A stretch of DNA of 64,000 nucleotides, taken from positions 5,890,001 through 5,954,000 of the forward strand of contig NW_025408670.1 of the NCBI RefSeq assembly GCF_020360975.1, in the 5' to 3' direction. Under the pieces are notes generated by a model. That model was not told the DNA's origin and did not search any database. It saw nothing but the letters and a program-made list of their open reading frames with translations. The translations under genes were made by a program, and so were the position numbers. This document shows, one piece after another, positions 24,722-35,366 of this stretch. The stretch is from Hirsutella rhossiliensis. Its lineage: Eukaryota > Ascomycota > Sordariomycetes > Hypocreales > Ophiocordycipitaceae. Position 1 is the first letter of the stretch. Each line of letters opens with the position of its first letter.

Positions 24722-25403
24722 GTTAACGGCGGCCGCGCGTGTAGTGTAGGTGGATGCAGGTCCGTCGGCTGCGAGACGGAGTTGAAGGTGAGAAGCGGAG
24801 GTGGGATGGCGCGAGCAAGTGTGCTGGCTGTGCTTACGTGAGTGGACTCGGAGAAAGTGAAGCAGAGAGAGGAGGAGCGCAAGGGTGCGTAGAAGAGGGA
24901 AAGGTTGGGTGAGATACCGGTATCTGTGTCGTCGTCGTCGTCGGGAGCCTCAAACGTCGAGGTCAAGGTGTGGCGTAATGGCTTGTGTCTGCTGTCCGAG
25001 TGGCGGCCACAGCGTTGCGTTGTGCTTGCGGGCGTGTGGCGGTGAAACCCCGGCAAAACGGGGGACCGGGCGTGGCTGAGCGATAACGATAATCGTCCCG
25101 ACGACGGGGGGAGGTGAAAGTGGGGGGAGGGGGAGCAGGGAGATGGTTAACCGGCCTGTTTTGTTTCCACCTATTTTGTTGCCCTTTTTCGGGGTCGCCA
25201 ACCACGTCATGGGAAAACAGCAGCGGCAGCTTCGTCGCATCCGCCGTCGCAGTTGAGAAGAGCAAGCTCATCGAACGAGTGCTCCATCCTTTCCACTTCA
25301 TTTGTCTTATACGGTCTTCTTTTTCTTTTCCGTCTCCTTCCATAACACGACGAGAACAGACGCGACAGGACGAAGCTCTTCTCGGAGAGTCCATACCGCC
25401 AAG
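24722..25403. promoter_or_regulatory. Divergent promoter between FIS1 and SPC24
   Basis: 682 bp containing GTCGTCGTCGTCG (about 24,930) and a CTTTTC/TCC-rich leader just before the SPC24 ATG. No specific factor site stands out. Confidence 0.45.
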
Positions 25404-26129
25404 ATGTTGCTCGCTGAGGATCCCGCAACGGTGAGTCTCTCTCTTTCCACGTTGTCTCCTTTCCTCGAAGACCCAAAGGAAGTCGTGAGCCAGAAAAGCA
25501 AGGCAGAGGAGGTGCTGACAAAAGAGCGGGAAACGCAGCTCATCCACCACACCATCAACAACTTCAACATCCAGCCGGACAAGCAGGCCGTAGCGCGCGT
25601 GCACGAGTCACTCTCGACGCTGCAGCAGGCGCGCGACCTGCGCGTGCGCGACGCCGAGGCCTCGCTGCGCCGCCTCGCGCGCCAGCTCAAGACGCTCGCC
25701 GCGCAGCACGACGACGAGGTGCGCGCGGCCGCCGCCGCCGGCGACCACGCGTCGCTCATCGCCACGCTCGACACGCGCAAGTTCCGCACCGCAAAGGCCG
25801 CCTCGGACGCCGAGATGGAGGCCGAGCGCCTCGCGGGCCAGGCCGCCGACCTCGCCGCGCGCCTGCACGAGCTCGACCTGCAGGGCGTCGAGGGCGCCCC
25901 CGGTGCACACGACGCCGCCGCTTCCTCGTCGTCGGCCGTCGACGACGAGGTGTTGCTGCGCCTCAAGGTGTACCGCAGCCTTGGCATCGACATTGAGCGC
26001 GACGAGCGCGACGGCGAGTGGACGAGGGCCGTGGTGCGCAACGACCGCAAGGGCGACGTGCACGTGGTCAACATGGACAAGAAGTTTTCGCGCTTCTTTT
26101 ACGCGAATTACTTTTGGCAGACGCTGTGA
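25404..26129 (+). CDS. spc24: SPC24, Ndc80 kinetochore complex subunit
   Basis: Two exons (25404-25430 and 25539-26129) encode 205 aa. Spc24 pairs with Spc25 to anchor the Ndc80 complex to the inner kinetochore. The N-terminus reads [21 protein letters not shown] after splicing; residues about 20-135 are heptad-rich coiled coil ([34 protein letters not shown]); the C-terminal globular domain holds [27 protein letters not shown] and ends [16 protein letters not shown], typical of the family. The 108-nt intron begins GTGAGT and ends CGCAG. It has no stop in frame, so an unspliced transcript would encode 36 extra residues after Thr9. Confidence 0.92.
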   Translation: MLLAEDPATVSLSLSTLSPFLEDPKEVVSQKSKAEEVLTKERETQLIHHTINNFNIQPDKQAVARVHESLSTLQQARDLRVRDAEASLRRLARQLKTLAAQHDDEVRAAAAAGDHASLIATLDTRKFRTAKAASDAEMEAERLAGQAADLAARLHELDLQGVEGAPGAHDAAASSSSAVDDEVLLRLKVYRSLGIDIERDERDGEWTRAVVRNDRKGDVHVVNMDKKFSRFFYANYFWQTL

Positions 26130-26550
26130 GCGCTGCTGCTGCTGCCGTGGAAATATGGCTGGTTTTCTTGTTCAGTCCTTTGGCCTCCTGAAGGCGTTTG
26201 CTACGGATCATGGCGTGTTTTGGCGTCGCGGAGAGGCGAGCAGTTGACGTTCACATTTGGCGTTTGGCGGGGCAGGAAACACTGGCCTCGGATACATCAT
26301 TGATTCAATAGTTTGATTTCTTTGTTTGTTCTCTTTTGGAAAGGAAGCCTTTCAAAGCTCGCTCACAGCCTCGAGCTACTCCATTGCCCTTTTTGGGTTT
26401 TCTTGCTTTACCGCCCCTGGTAATCACTCGTGATAGATAGATGCACGGCACTGCTTCCGAGAATGGGTACTACTTTACAGGAACAGACACCGAATAGTGT
26501 TGTCGGGGATAAGTCGTGACTTCGTAAACGGCACAGGGTTGTGCTCTTTG
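26130..26550. other. Convergent intergenic region
   Basis: 421 bases between the SPC24 stop and the stop of the unknown membrane protein. Only presumed 3' untranslated sequence is seen. Confidence 0.6.
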
Positions 26551-27330
26551 TCAAATCTGGTTCGTCATCAGCTTCCTGGTGGTTGTGGGCGACATGGCCA
26601 GGGGAAAGTAGCCGTCGCTGTTGGCCATGCTGATGACGCTCATGCGAGAAGCCGACGGGGTACGGGTGCGGGTGCGGCAACTGTTTGGCGACGGGGGTGT
26701 CCTGGCCTCGGGGCTGCGGGCGCGGGGCTTCATCATGAGGACGCCGCTGTCGCCGGGGGTGACGGGCCCGCCCGAGGGCGAGCGGTGGTGGTTCCGGGCA
26801 TGGATCCTGTCCGGCAGCTCCAGGCGGGAGTTGATGGCGGTCCAGGTGTCGTCGTCGCTGTCGCGGTCGGAGCGCCATCCGCCGACGCCCTCAAAGTCGC
26901 GGTCAGGACCGATGCTGGGCATGAGGCCCATGGCCATGTCACCGACGGGGGTTGTGGAGCCGGCCGAGACGACGCTGGTGACGCTGCTGGGCCTGCGGCG
27001 GCGCCTCCGGCCCGTGGACGACGGGAGCAGCTGCTGCTGCGGGGCCGTGGGCGTCGTCGGGCTGTTTTGGTTGCTGTGGGCGCTGCTACTGGCAGCCGGG
27101 GAAACAGGGCGGCCGTGGTGGTGCCTTGCGTAGGCAGCGTAGCGCGTCTTGCGAGTGCCGAAGCATTGCGGCACGAGGGACAGGGCTATGTCGAGGTAGA
27201 CGAGGATGACGCGGAAGCTGAGGATGGAAAAGGCAAGGGTGGTTGTGATGCCGGCGAAGAGGGCCAGGGGGACGGTGACGACAAGGAGAAAGGGTACGAT
27301 GAAGGTGTGGACGGGGTTGAGGAGGGCCAT
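26551..27330 (-). CDS. Unknown membrane protein with N-terminal hydrophobic hairpin
   Basis: Single exon, 259 aa from the ATG at 27330; the open frame continues upstream but only to a TTG, so 27330 is the first usable ATG. I do not recognise the family. Residues about 8-30 (HTFIVPFLLVVTVPLALFAG) and 31-55 (FSILSFRVILVYLDIALSLV) are two hydrophobic segments in close succession, likely a membrane hairpin. The rest is a hydrophilic, Ser/Pro/Arg-rich, presumably disordered tail with RRRRRR near residue 110 and SP/TP dipeptides that could be phosphorylated. A short 5' exon upstream cannot be excluded. A role at a cell membrane is all the sequence supports. Confidence 0.65.
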   Translation of the reverse strand: MALLNPVHTFIVPFLLVVTVPLALFAGITTTLAFSILSFRVILVYLDIALSLVPQCFGTRKTRYAAYARHHHGRPVSPAASSSAHSNQNSPTTPTAPQQQLLPSSTGRRRRRRPSSVTSVVSAGSTTPVGDMAMGLMPSIGPDRDFEGVGGWRSDRDSDDDTWTAINSRLELPDRIHARNHHRSPSGGPVTPGDSGVLMMKPRARSPEARTPPSPNSCRTRTRTPSASRMSVISMANSDGYFPLAMSPTTTRKLMTNQI

Positions 27331-28626
27331 GGCTTTAGCTGTCGGGTTGCCGAACCATGACTGAGCGAGGTTGCTATGGTTCGGTTGCTTGGCGGACAAC
27401 CAAGGTCCTTTGTTGCTGATTTTGGCGGCCCCAATTCCAGTAGAGGCTGTCCAGGACGAGCCTGGGTATTAGTAAAATAGCCGGTTAGTCAAAGGGTGGG
27501 AGAGGAGAAGGGAAACGGAGGCGCCGAGGAGGGGCCCCCTCCGCCCCAGACAGAAGGAAAAGGTTAATCAGCCACGGCGGGCAGGGCAAACATGAGCCAG
27601 AAAAAGAAAATAGGATGGATGGTGCAGCAAGCAGAAAAGTGTGGGTGGGATGGCGCGAGGAGCCGGATCGATCGACTGATGATGAAGCGGATGAGATGTC
27701 AGAAGAGAGAGGACAAGCATGTGATGTCTCTATCGCTCGTGCGCACAGTTTTTGCACACGGTATAGATAATACCCCTGCGGTCACGTCCAGGCGCCCGGG
27801 TGGCCACTGGCAGCTGCAGGCGCGGCATCGCATTATCGAATTGCCCTATCGAATTCCTTGACGGCCCTCCTTGGCCCCCCGAGCGAGTCGAGATGGTTGT
27901 CGCTGCGCTGGCAATGGAATGGAGGCTTAGGTCCCTTTGCTGCAGACTGCGGAGCACCCAGGCTTGCCGGCACCGTGCAAACACTGTATGTCGGAATAGC
28001 TCATGTCGCGCAGTGATTGGACTGATGATGCATCACATCAGATGGCGTGCGTTTGGCCTTTGTCGTGCATCATCGTGCCATGCACTTTGCCACGACATCG
28101 GGCTCTGGTCTTTATCTTCCTCGTGCCCGTCACGGACCGCCGACGACGAGGGGACAGCCGAGGTTCGTTGGACGGCGAGTGCACTGTAATGACACTGATG
28201 GTACTGTATTTGCACTGTATTTGCACTGTATTTTGTCCACACTGTACTACTACCGTATGTCAAAGCTAGTATTAATAAATCATAGACGCAACCCATCTCG
28301 CTTTATTACTGCATCTGGCAGTACGCGAAACCCCCCCTCCCCCCCCCTCCTTGCACTGTAGGGGATCTCAGGGCCTCGTCCAGCGAGACAGCTCAGCTAC
28401 AGCAGGGCTGACGCGGGGAAGCCCCACTAACCACCCACTGCTGCACGCCAAACACCCGGCCGTAGCTCCACTGACATCATCCCCCCTCTTCCGCTTCCTC
28501 TTCCTCTTCCTCCTCCACCTGGAACCTCCTCTCATCTCACACACACGCTACACGTCAAACAGGAAGAGCACCAAGACAGAAGCTAACACAATCCCACTTT
28601 TGCCCGGTGGTCGACACGCTGCCGCC
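27331..28626. promoter_or_regulatory. Divergent intergenic region, 1.3 kb
   Basis: No gene is supported between the unknown membrane protein and the TatD-family gene. It holds a tandem TGTATTTGCAC repeat (about 28,204-28,232), C-runs at 28,326-28,350, and a CT-rich leader (28,480-28,540) upstream of the TatD start. Confidence 0.5.
28204..28232. repeat. 11-bp tandem repeat
   Basis: CTGTATTTGCA recurs twice with a partial third copy. It is intergenic, about 400 bp before the TatD-family start. Confidence 0.75.
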
Positions 28627-29988
28627 ATGTGCCAGCACCACCATCATCACTACCACCACCACCACCACCCCCAGACCGCGGTGCCAGACTCTTCGCCCCT
28701 CGAGCAACAGCAGCAGCAGCAACAGCCTCTGCCCAATCACCATGCTCCCCTGCCGCCCTTCCCCTGGCATCTCGCCGTCTTCGATGCCCACTGCCACCCC
28801 ACAGACACCATGGCCTCTGTATCCGCCAGCCTGCCCTCGATGCGCGCCGCCACCCTAGCCATCATGGCCACCCGCTCCCAGGACCAGCACCTCGTCGCAG
28901 ACGTGGCCGCCTCCCATGGCCTCCCCTCCGCCCCCGCCTCCCTCTCGCCTCCGCACCTCTCGCAGCGGCTAGCCAAGCACGGCGACCAAGACGAGCCGCG
29001 CGGCTGCCGTGTCCTGCCGGCGTTTGGCTGGCACCCTTGGTTCTCGCACCAGCTCTACCAAGACGGCAACCCCCACTCCACTTACACGCCCCCCGCAGAC
29101 GAGAACGACCTACACGCCCTTCACCTCGCCAAAAAGGCCCATTACCAGGCCGTTCTCGCGCCTGCTCCCAAGCAGGACGACGACTACAACTTCATCGCTT
29201 CCCTCCCCACACCTGTGCCTCTCTCCTCCTTTGTCGACGCCACCCGTGCCCGTCTCGACTCCTTCCCCTACGCCCTGGTCGGCGAGATTGGCCTCGACAA
29301 GGCATTCCGCCTTCCTCGCCAATGGGATCCCTCCGACGCCGCCTCCCGCGATGACAGCCTCACCCCCGGGGGCCGCGAGGGCCGTCTCCTGAGCCCCCAC
29401 CGCGTCCGCATGCCGCACCAGCAGGCCGTCCTCCGGGCTCAGCTGAGCCTCGCTGCCGCCCACGGCCGCCCCGTTAGCGTCCACGGCGTCCAGGCGCATG
29501 GCGTCCTCTACGACACAGTCTCGGCAATGTGGAAGGGCCACGAACGCCACGTCCCCTCCCGTCGCGAGAAGCGCATGTTCCACCCCGGCGCCGAGGACAC
29601 CGACGAAGCCTGCGATGCGCCCGAGCCGGGCGTCAGGCCTCCTTACCCGCCCCGGATATGCCTCCACTCGTACAGCGGCGGCGTCGACCTCCTCCAGCAG
29701 TGGATGCAGCCCTCGGTGCCCGCAAAGGTCTTCGTCTCCCTCTCCACCGCCGTCAACCTCGGCTCCGACGCGGGGCGCGCAAAGCTCGACCCCGTCGTGC
29801 GCGCCGTCCCCGACGACCGCATCCTCGTCGAGAGTGACTTGCACACGGCCGGCCCGCAGATGGATGCCGCCCTCGAGGACATGTACCGCATCGTCTGCGA
29901 GGTCAAGGGCTGGGCCTTGGACGAGGGCGTGCGCAGGATAGGCCGCAACTTTGACGACTTTGTCTTTGACAGTCCCCAAGGACGATGA
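28627..29988 (+). CDS. TatD-family metal-dependent hydrolase (Scn1-like)
   Basis: Single exon, 453 aa from the first ATG in frame (28627). TatD enzymes are TIM-barrel phosphodiesterases that use two divalent metals; the fungal branch includes the Cut9-interacting protein Scn1 of fission yeast. The metal-binding HxH is in FDAHCHPTD (His55, His57), followed by AFGWHPWFSHQL, the bridging glutamate in ALVGEIGLDKAF, PVSVHGVQAHG, CLHSYSGG and the catalytic aspartate in ILVESDLH. Large insertions relative to bacterial TatD lie around residues 145-185 and 300-340. The N-terminus is unusual: five His, Tyr, five His, then seven Gln, all from CAC/CAG repeats. Substrate is unknown; DNase activity is inferred from the family. 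Confidence 0.85.
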   Translation: MCQHHHHHYHHHHHPQTAVPDSSPLEQQQQQQQPLPNHHAPLPPFPWHLAVFDAHCHPTDTMASVSASLPSMRAATLAIMATRSQDQHLVADVAASHGLPSAPASLSPPHLSQRLAKHGDQDEPRGCRVLPAFGWHPWFSHQLYQDGNPHSTYTPPADENDLHALHLAKKAHYQAVLAPAPKQDDDYNFIASLPTPVPLSSFVDATRARLDSFPYALVGEIGLDKAFRLPRQWDPSDAASRDDSLTPGGREGRLLSPHRVRMPHQQAVLRAQLSLAAAHGRPVSVHGVQAHGVLYDTVSAMWKGHERHVPSRREKRMFHPGAEDTDEACDAPEPGVRPPYPPRICLHSYSGGVDLLQQWMQPSVPAKVFVSLSTAVNLGSDAGRAKLDPVVRAVPDDRILVESDLHTAGPQMDAALEDMYRIVCEVKGWALDEGVRRIGRNFDDFVFDSPQGR

Positions 29989-30472
29989 TGTAAAGATGTG
30001 CAAAGCTGGAAACCTCGCATCACCTCTGCAAAAAGGTTGGCGAGTGCATGACGACAAGATGTCTAACGGCAAAGGTATGCACAGCTGAGAATCTCCCCTC
30101 GTCTCTGCAAAAGGTTCATGCCCACCGTCAATGATCGATGCAACTCACACGGTCTACATGCGCCCCCATCTATTGCTATTCCGCCGCCCACTCAAAGAGC
30201 AAGATGTAGCCATCCAGTGACATGCTCGTACCACAACTCCTATCCGGCAGCATCTCCAACTCTGTTCCCGCCTCGCCCTTTGACAATAGTAGACCCAAGA
30301 CGAAAAAAAGGTGTACATAGGTAAATCGATGAATCTCCAGCCATGAGCTCACACCAGCCAGCCGGGGGCCGCGGCAAAGAAACTGTCAAGATTGGACAAG
30401 AGAAACAGGGTACACGCAAGTCCATGCCAAACGAGCAAGCATGGGAAAGGGAAAACATAAGCCTCCAAAACC
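29989..30472. other. Convergent intergenic region
   Basis: 484 bases between two convergent genes. Presumed 3' untranslated sequence; nothing else seen. Confidence 0.6.
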
Positions 30473-31793
30473 CTATTTCTTCGTATATTTCGACACGTCG
30501 TTTCCCTCTCCGTGATCGCGTGACCTCATCGACGAGTCGGGGGCATGCCGCAAGCCGTCTGCCACCAGAGATGGGTCCTCGGTCACTGTGTCGTACGAAG
30601 GCAGGCAGACGTCGCCATCGGCAAAGGCCTGTTCTGAAAAGGATGAGTCGCTCCGGCGGTCCGGAATGCGCGGTCTTGAAGCCGAGAGAGCGTCAGAGCG
30701 TCCTGAGCGGGCCATTCCTTGCTCCGCGGCCACAACGTTGTCGATGAATTCCGCAACCTCTCGGAGACGTGATATCTCCCCCTCCATGGTCGACGCCTCT
30801 CCCTCTGCCGCCGTCATGGGTCTGCCCCCGACTGCGCGCTTCCCCTCGCTAGCCCCGGCGTTTCCGTGGGCCCAACGACGCAGCACGCCGCGCACACATC
30901 TCGTGATTTCCCTTTGCTGGACTTTGCGGCGAACGCGGCGGGCAGAGCGGGGGTCTCCGTGGCGGCGGCGGTGCTCGTCGGAGACGGTGGGCAGCGGCTG
31001 GTGTTGAAGGCAGAGACGGGCGGTACGGCGGTGGAGATGGTGAATCCCCCAAAGGGAGAAGTAGCCGATGGCGATGGCGACCAGGGCAACAGTCATGAGA
31101 AGCTGTCGGCAGAATCAGCCCACGGATTTCTCCTCGGAGGGACTGGTGACGGGATGAACAGAGAGGGGCTGCATACCGGCGGCTGGCGCGGATAGGAGGG
31201 AGAGCTGGAGTCGTCGACATGCTCCAATTGACTCGTTCCATCTGACGTCTCTGGTTCATCCACCGGCGCCTGAAGTCCAGCAAGATCCGGGATCTCTTTC
31301 GTGTCCATGGCCTGGTCGTCCCACACGTCGGCCCACTCGACGTCGTCGTCGTCGTCCTTTGGTATCGGCAGGGTATCATCATGTGAGTAGGCGATAAAGT
31401 CTGTGAGCTCCTCGACGTCGCCGCCCAGCCTTTCGGCAGCGTTTCTGACCTTTTGCGACAGGTAGTCCCACAGGCAGCGGACGCCGTCGCAGTTCTGGAT
31501 CTGAGTCGACCGCGCGGCAGACTCGGCGTAGACGGGCTGGGCGAGCTTGTGGGACTGGACGCGCAGAAGCTCGAGCTTTGGCGCGGTAGAGGGTATAGAG
31601 GTGGCAGGAGTCGTCTCGGCTGCTGGCACAATCAGCACGGGACATTGACTATCGTCTCCTCTCCATCTCCCCGGGGGAACGTAGGCAGGGGCGGAGACGT
31701 ACGATGAGGGCTGGAAGAGGCCGGCGTCGCCAGGACGGTGGGGGCCAGCAGCAACGCGGCGGCGGCGGAAAGAAAGAGGCGGCGGCGGCACAT
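30473..31793 (-). CDS. Unknown type I membrane protein with signal peptide
   Basis: Three exons (31793-31703, 31619-31177, 31102-30473; introns of 83 and 74 nt) encode 387 aa. I do not recognise the family. Residues 1-22 are a clear signal peptide (MCRRRLFLSAAAALLLAPTVLA). Residues about 30-178 would be lumenal or extracellular: conserved-looking NCDGVRCLWDYLSQKVRNAAERLGG with two cysteines, then an Asp-rich stretch (KDDDDDVEWADVWDD). Residues 179-198 are the single membrane helix (LLMTVALVAIAIGYFSLWGI), which begins exactly at the third exon. The cytosolic tail is Arg-rich, with the short helix ISRLREVAEFIDNVV and a disordered Ser/Asp end. Topology suggests a secretory-pathway or plasma-membrane protein. 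Confidence 0.75.
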
Positions 31794-32965
31794 GGTGGTA
31801 TGACTCCGGGGAGCGCGCGAAGACGACGAGCCGGAAAGGGTGGACATGGCGTGGTGATTGGGATGGCGGCATCCAAGGCCGGTGGGAGCCGAGGCGGTGT
31901 AGGCCGAGAGCGCGTCCCGACAAGGCGAGGAGGCTCCTCGGCGGGCGTCGATGGCACAATGTGGTCAGGGACAGAGATGGGGAGAGGTTGGGAGGATGTG
32001 CGAGCGGAGGGGATGGGGGACGGGCGGGAGAATTAACGGCGGATGACGAAGCCCTTGGCCGCCTCGTCGAGCACGAGCTTTCCGAGTGACTGCGCAGGCA
32101 AAGGGTTTATCGCGGATCCGTTACGTCTGGGCCTCGGTTACAGGTTGGTGGAAGGATGCTTGCCAGACAGTCGATGCGAGGAAACGAAGAAACGACGGCG
32201 CCTGCAACGGTTGATGAATGAAAGTCAGACGGCTAGCACGGCAGAACGTACTGTGCCTGGTGCATGCACACAACCACGTCGATGACGAGAGGGCAGTGAC
32301 ATCAGGGAGCAATGGGACACGGCAAATTGCAAACAAGAGTCTTGTTAGTGCTTGACTTGGTTGGCTGGCTTGGTGAGGCCATCTCGGCGCAAGTCAGCAC
32401 AGCCCCGCGGGAACCAAGCACCGTTTATTTTCTCCGAAGGGACCTTTTTTTTTCTTGTTTCGAGAAGCAGCCGCAAGGGGCGGGACGGGCGCCGCAGCGC
32501 AAGGGCAGCGAGACCAATGGGCGTCGGCGAGCTGACGAGTCGTCCGTGTCCAAGCCTCGCTGCATCCTTGCCGCTGTACGTAGACGCGGGCATCATCCGA
32601 GCCCCCCCTCCCAGGTCAAGTTCATGTTCGTTCATCTCTTGTCTCCCTTTCTCCCCTCCCCCTTGTCATGACCACATCTCGCTCGAGGAGACGGTCTCGG
32701 CCTCGACCGGCCCTTGGCCAATGCTGGTTAGGCGATTAACCGTAACTGTTGGGCATGCATCATGAGCCTCGAAGCCTCATGTTGAACCCAGCTCTTGGAT
32801 GCTCCGCCTCGTCCGTGGCAGCCAACGAATATCTGCATCGCTCTCCTTCCACAGCCGCCGTCGCACCTCTGCTGCGTCCAATCGCCCCTGGCCCGGCAGT
32901 CTGGTCCTTGTCGCGTAGTCATGGATAAGTGAGACAACATGTGCCCCGTGCCAAGCGCTGCAACA
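31794..32965. other. Intergenic between two minus-strand genes
   Basis: 1.17 kb. No gene is supported; frames are short and unconvincing. It should hold the promoter of the type I membrane protein and the 3' flank of the second Zn2Cys6 gene. Confidence 0.6.
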
Positions 32966-35366
32966 TCAATCCAGAAAGTCGCTCAAAATCTTGACCCGCG
33001 TCCGGGCCACCTCCGAGTCCCCGCCCGTCATCTCCATGATTTCAATCATCCGCGCTATCATTCACCAGTCAGCCTCTGTCTGTCGCCCTCGTCTCGCCCA
33101 ACTCACTAATGTCCGCTCTCCCCCGCCCAAACAAGGGGTCGCGCGCCAGCAGCTCTTTGCCGCCCGGCTCCTTGGCCGCTTCGCGGAGCACGTTGCCAAT
33201 GCACAGCGCCTCGAGAAACGCCCGGTGATTAAACACCCACCACACGCGCGCCTCCCACTCGAGCAGACTGTACAGCAGAAAGAAGGCGCTGATGGCGTCG
33301 TGCGCCGCCTCCAGCGTCCCCCTCACGTTGACCGGCACCTCGGGGCTCTCTGACGCGTGCACCAGCATCAGGTTGTGGAAGTAGTTGCTCGTCAGGAACA
33401 GCGTTTGCCGTATGATGCGCTTGTTGGTCGTCGCCAGCCGCGTCAGGCTGTAGGCGTCCCACGATCGAAACACGTCGGGAAACGACCGGTACACGGCTCG
33501 GAAGTCGGCCACCAGCTTCGACTTGTGCCTGGCCGTCCCGCAAATCGGAATGTCAAGCGACCGCGGCGAGCAAATCGTCTCCTGAACCAGGTTGGCCAGC
33601 ATCCACGAGCCCCGGATGTAGGCCGTGTCGGTCGGGTCGCTGCTGGCAATCGAAGAGCTATCGTCCAACAAGTCGTCGACCGAGACATCCGTATGCGTCG
33701 CCGAAGGGGGTAGCGACAGCAGGACCGTCATGAATGTGTCCTGCAACAGCACTGCCTGCCACACCTTTCGCCTCTGCTGCTTCTCAAACGGGCTGGCGTT
33801 GGGCGTCACTGATCCATCACGATACCCATAGTCAGCACTCATTCCGGACCCCGCAGGCCGTCAGGACAGCAAGGCGTCGGGCGGGACCTTACCGATGTTG
33901 GGGTCGCGATGCAGGCCCATGGCGTACGCTTGTCGGGTCAGAATGCCGGCAAATGCCCAGCCGTCGGAGGCGTGGTTGTCGTTGATGAGAAAGTACGTCA
34001 TGAGCACCATGGCTTGGATCGAGCGGAGAGAGGCCGTGCTCAGATACGACGACATGCGCAAGGCCTGGTTGCTGGCCGAGGCGTAGAACTCTGCCGTCTG
34101 CTTGCGCTCCGTGGCCGAAGTCGACGTGACGAACTGGGTGCCGAGTGCCAGCATGACAAAAATGAGGCCGATAAAGGCCGCGTCCGTCTCGTCCCTCTCC
34201 TGGGCTCCCAGCTGCCAAAAGTGCTCATAGTCGGCGTAGAAGGTCTGCCGGTGTATCATGGGGTATACCGGGTCGACGCACTCAAAGTAGCGGGCGAGCA
34301 GGATGTCGGCCTGAGTCTTGTCGGGGAGGACCGAGATGACCTCGGGCAGGCCCCCCTCGCAGGTCCAGTAGTTGGCAAAGGGATGCTCGGACCCGATGCC
34401 AAAGACGTTGCTGGCTGACGTGTCGGAGTAGGGGACGTGGGAGAGGAGGCCGATGGATAGGGCGACGGCGCCCCGCGACGAGGTATCATGGTCATCAATG
34501 GCGCCCCTGTCGGCGATGTTTGGGATGGCCGGCTTGCCATCTGAGGCGGCCTTTTTCTTTGGCGCTTTGGTCATACGCCGACCGTTGGCCGCGGACCTCG
34601 ACGTCTCGCTGCCTGCCGTCAGTCAGGGGCCGCGACAGGGCGTTTCCGGGGCTTACTCGAGGAGGTTGGCAACATGCGCGTAGCGGCACTCAGTCTGTCG
34701 CTTGATGCCTGTGCATGTCTCAGTTAGAGCCAACGAGGGCGGGATAGGTGGCCAGGCAGACATACACGCGAGGCAATGGGGCCTTCCTCTGTCGCACTGG
34801 ATGCAAGCCGTCAGCCGACGTGCCATGAAGGGATTGAAGACAAGCAATGACAGCAAGAAGCAGTGTCGTGTACATTTTAAACATGCTCACACCCAGGCCT
34901 CGGATTCAAAGCCAAGTCCAGGTGGGAGAGAGGGGGGGGGTCGCAGGCCAAGGTGCCGACGAGGCGAGGTGCTCATGCAGTGAAACAGGGCCGGGCAGAT
35001 GTTTGATCAAGAAGCACGAGGACATCGGTCAACACCAACCTTGGTCTTCCTCTCGACGCACTCGTGGCACGACAGCGTCGGCTTGTTGCGCTTCTGCCGC
35101 TTGCGGGCGGGCTCGTCGTCGGCGGCGGCGGCATCGTGGCCGAGGTCTTGAAAGTCGTACTTCGCACCGTCGCGATGCGAGTCGGCGGGCGAGGCGGTGA
35201 CAGCGGGCGACGGCGCCGTGGTCCCGGAGGCGGCTTGGCGGTGCGGTCGCGGATGCTGTTGCGGTTGCTGTTGCGGTTCCTGGTGCTGGTGCTGGTGCTG
35301 ATGCTGGTGCCGAGACTGATGATTCTGGTGTTGGTAGTGACTGCGATGCAGCCGCGGCAGGTCCAT
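32966..35366 (-). CDS. Zn(II)2Cys6 transcription factor with fungal-specific regulatory domain
   Basis: Six exons (35366-35040, 34796-34766, 34708-34657, 34608-33893, 33808-33107, 33054-32966) encode 638 aa. The N-terminal ~85 residues are His/Gln-rich (HQHQHQHQHQ). The zinc cluster is C100-X2-C103-X6-C110-X6-C117-X2-C120-X6-C127, spread over three exons with a 31-nt middle exon. A short linker follows, then the fungal transcription factor domain (ILLARYFECVDPVYPMIHRQTFYADYEHFW, residues about 200-250; LMTYFLINDNHASDGWAFAGILTRQAYAMGLHRDP about 350-380). The C-terminal half is helical and ends KILSDFLD. These factors bind CGG-type sites and control metabolism; the target is unknown. Its divergent neighbour is the FMN-binding protein. 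Confidence 0.88.

Noticed and set aside
29110..30072. 320-codon minus-strand frame opposite the TatD-family gene
   Set aside because: It is the antisense of a well-supported coding exon in GC-rich DNA; its translation is repetitive Val/Gly/Ala/Asp. Similar antisense frames occur opposite the MFS, Ku70, VPS15, CLC and 402-aa genes.
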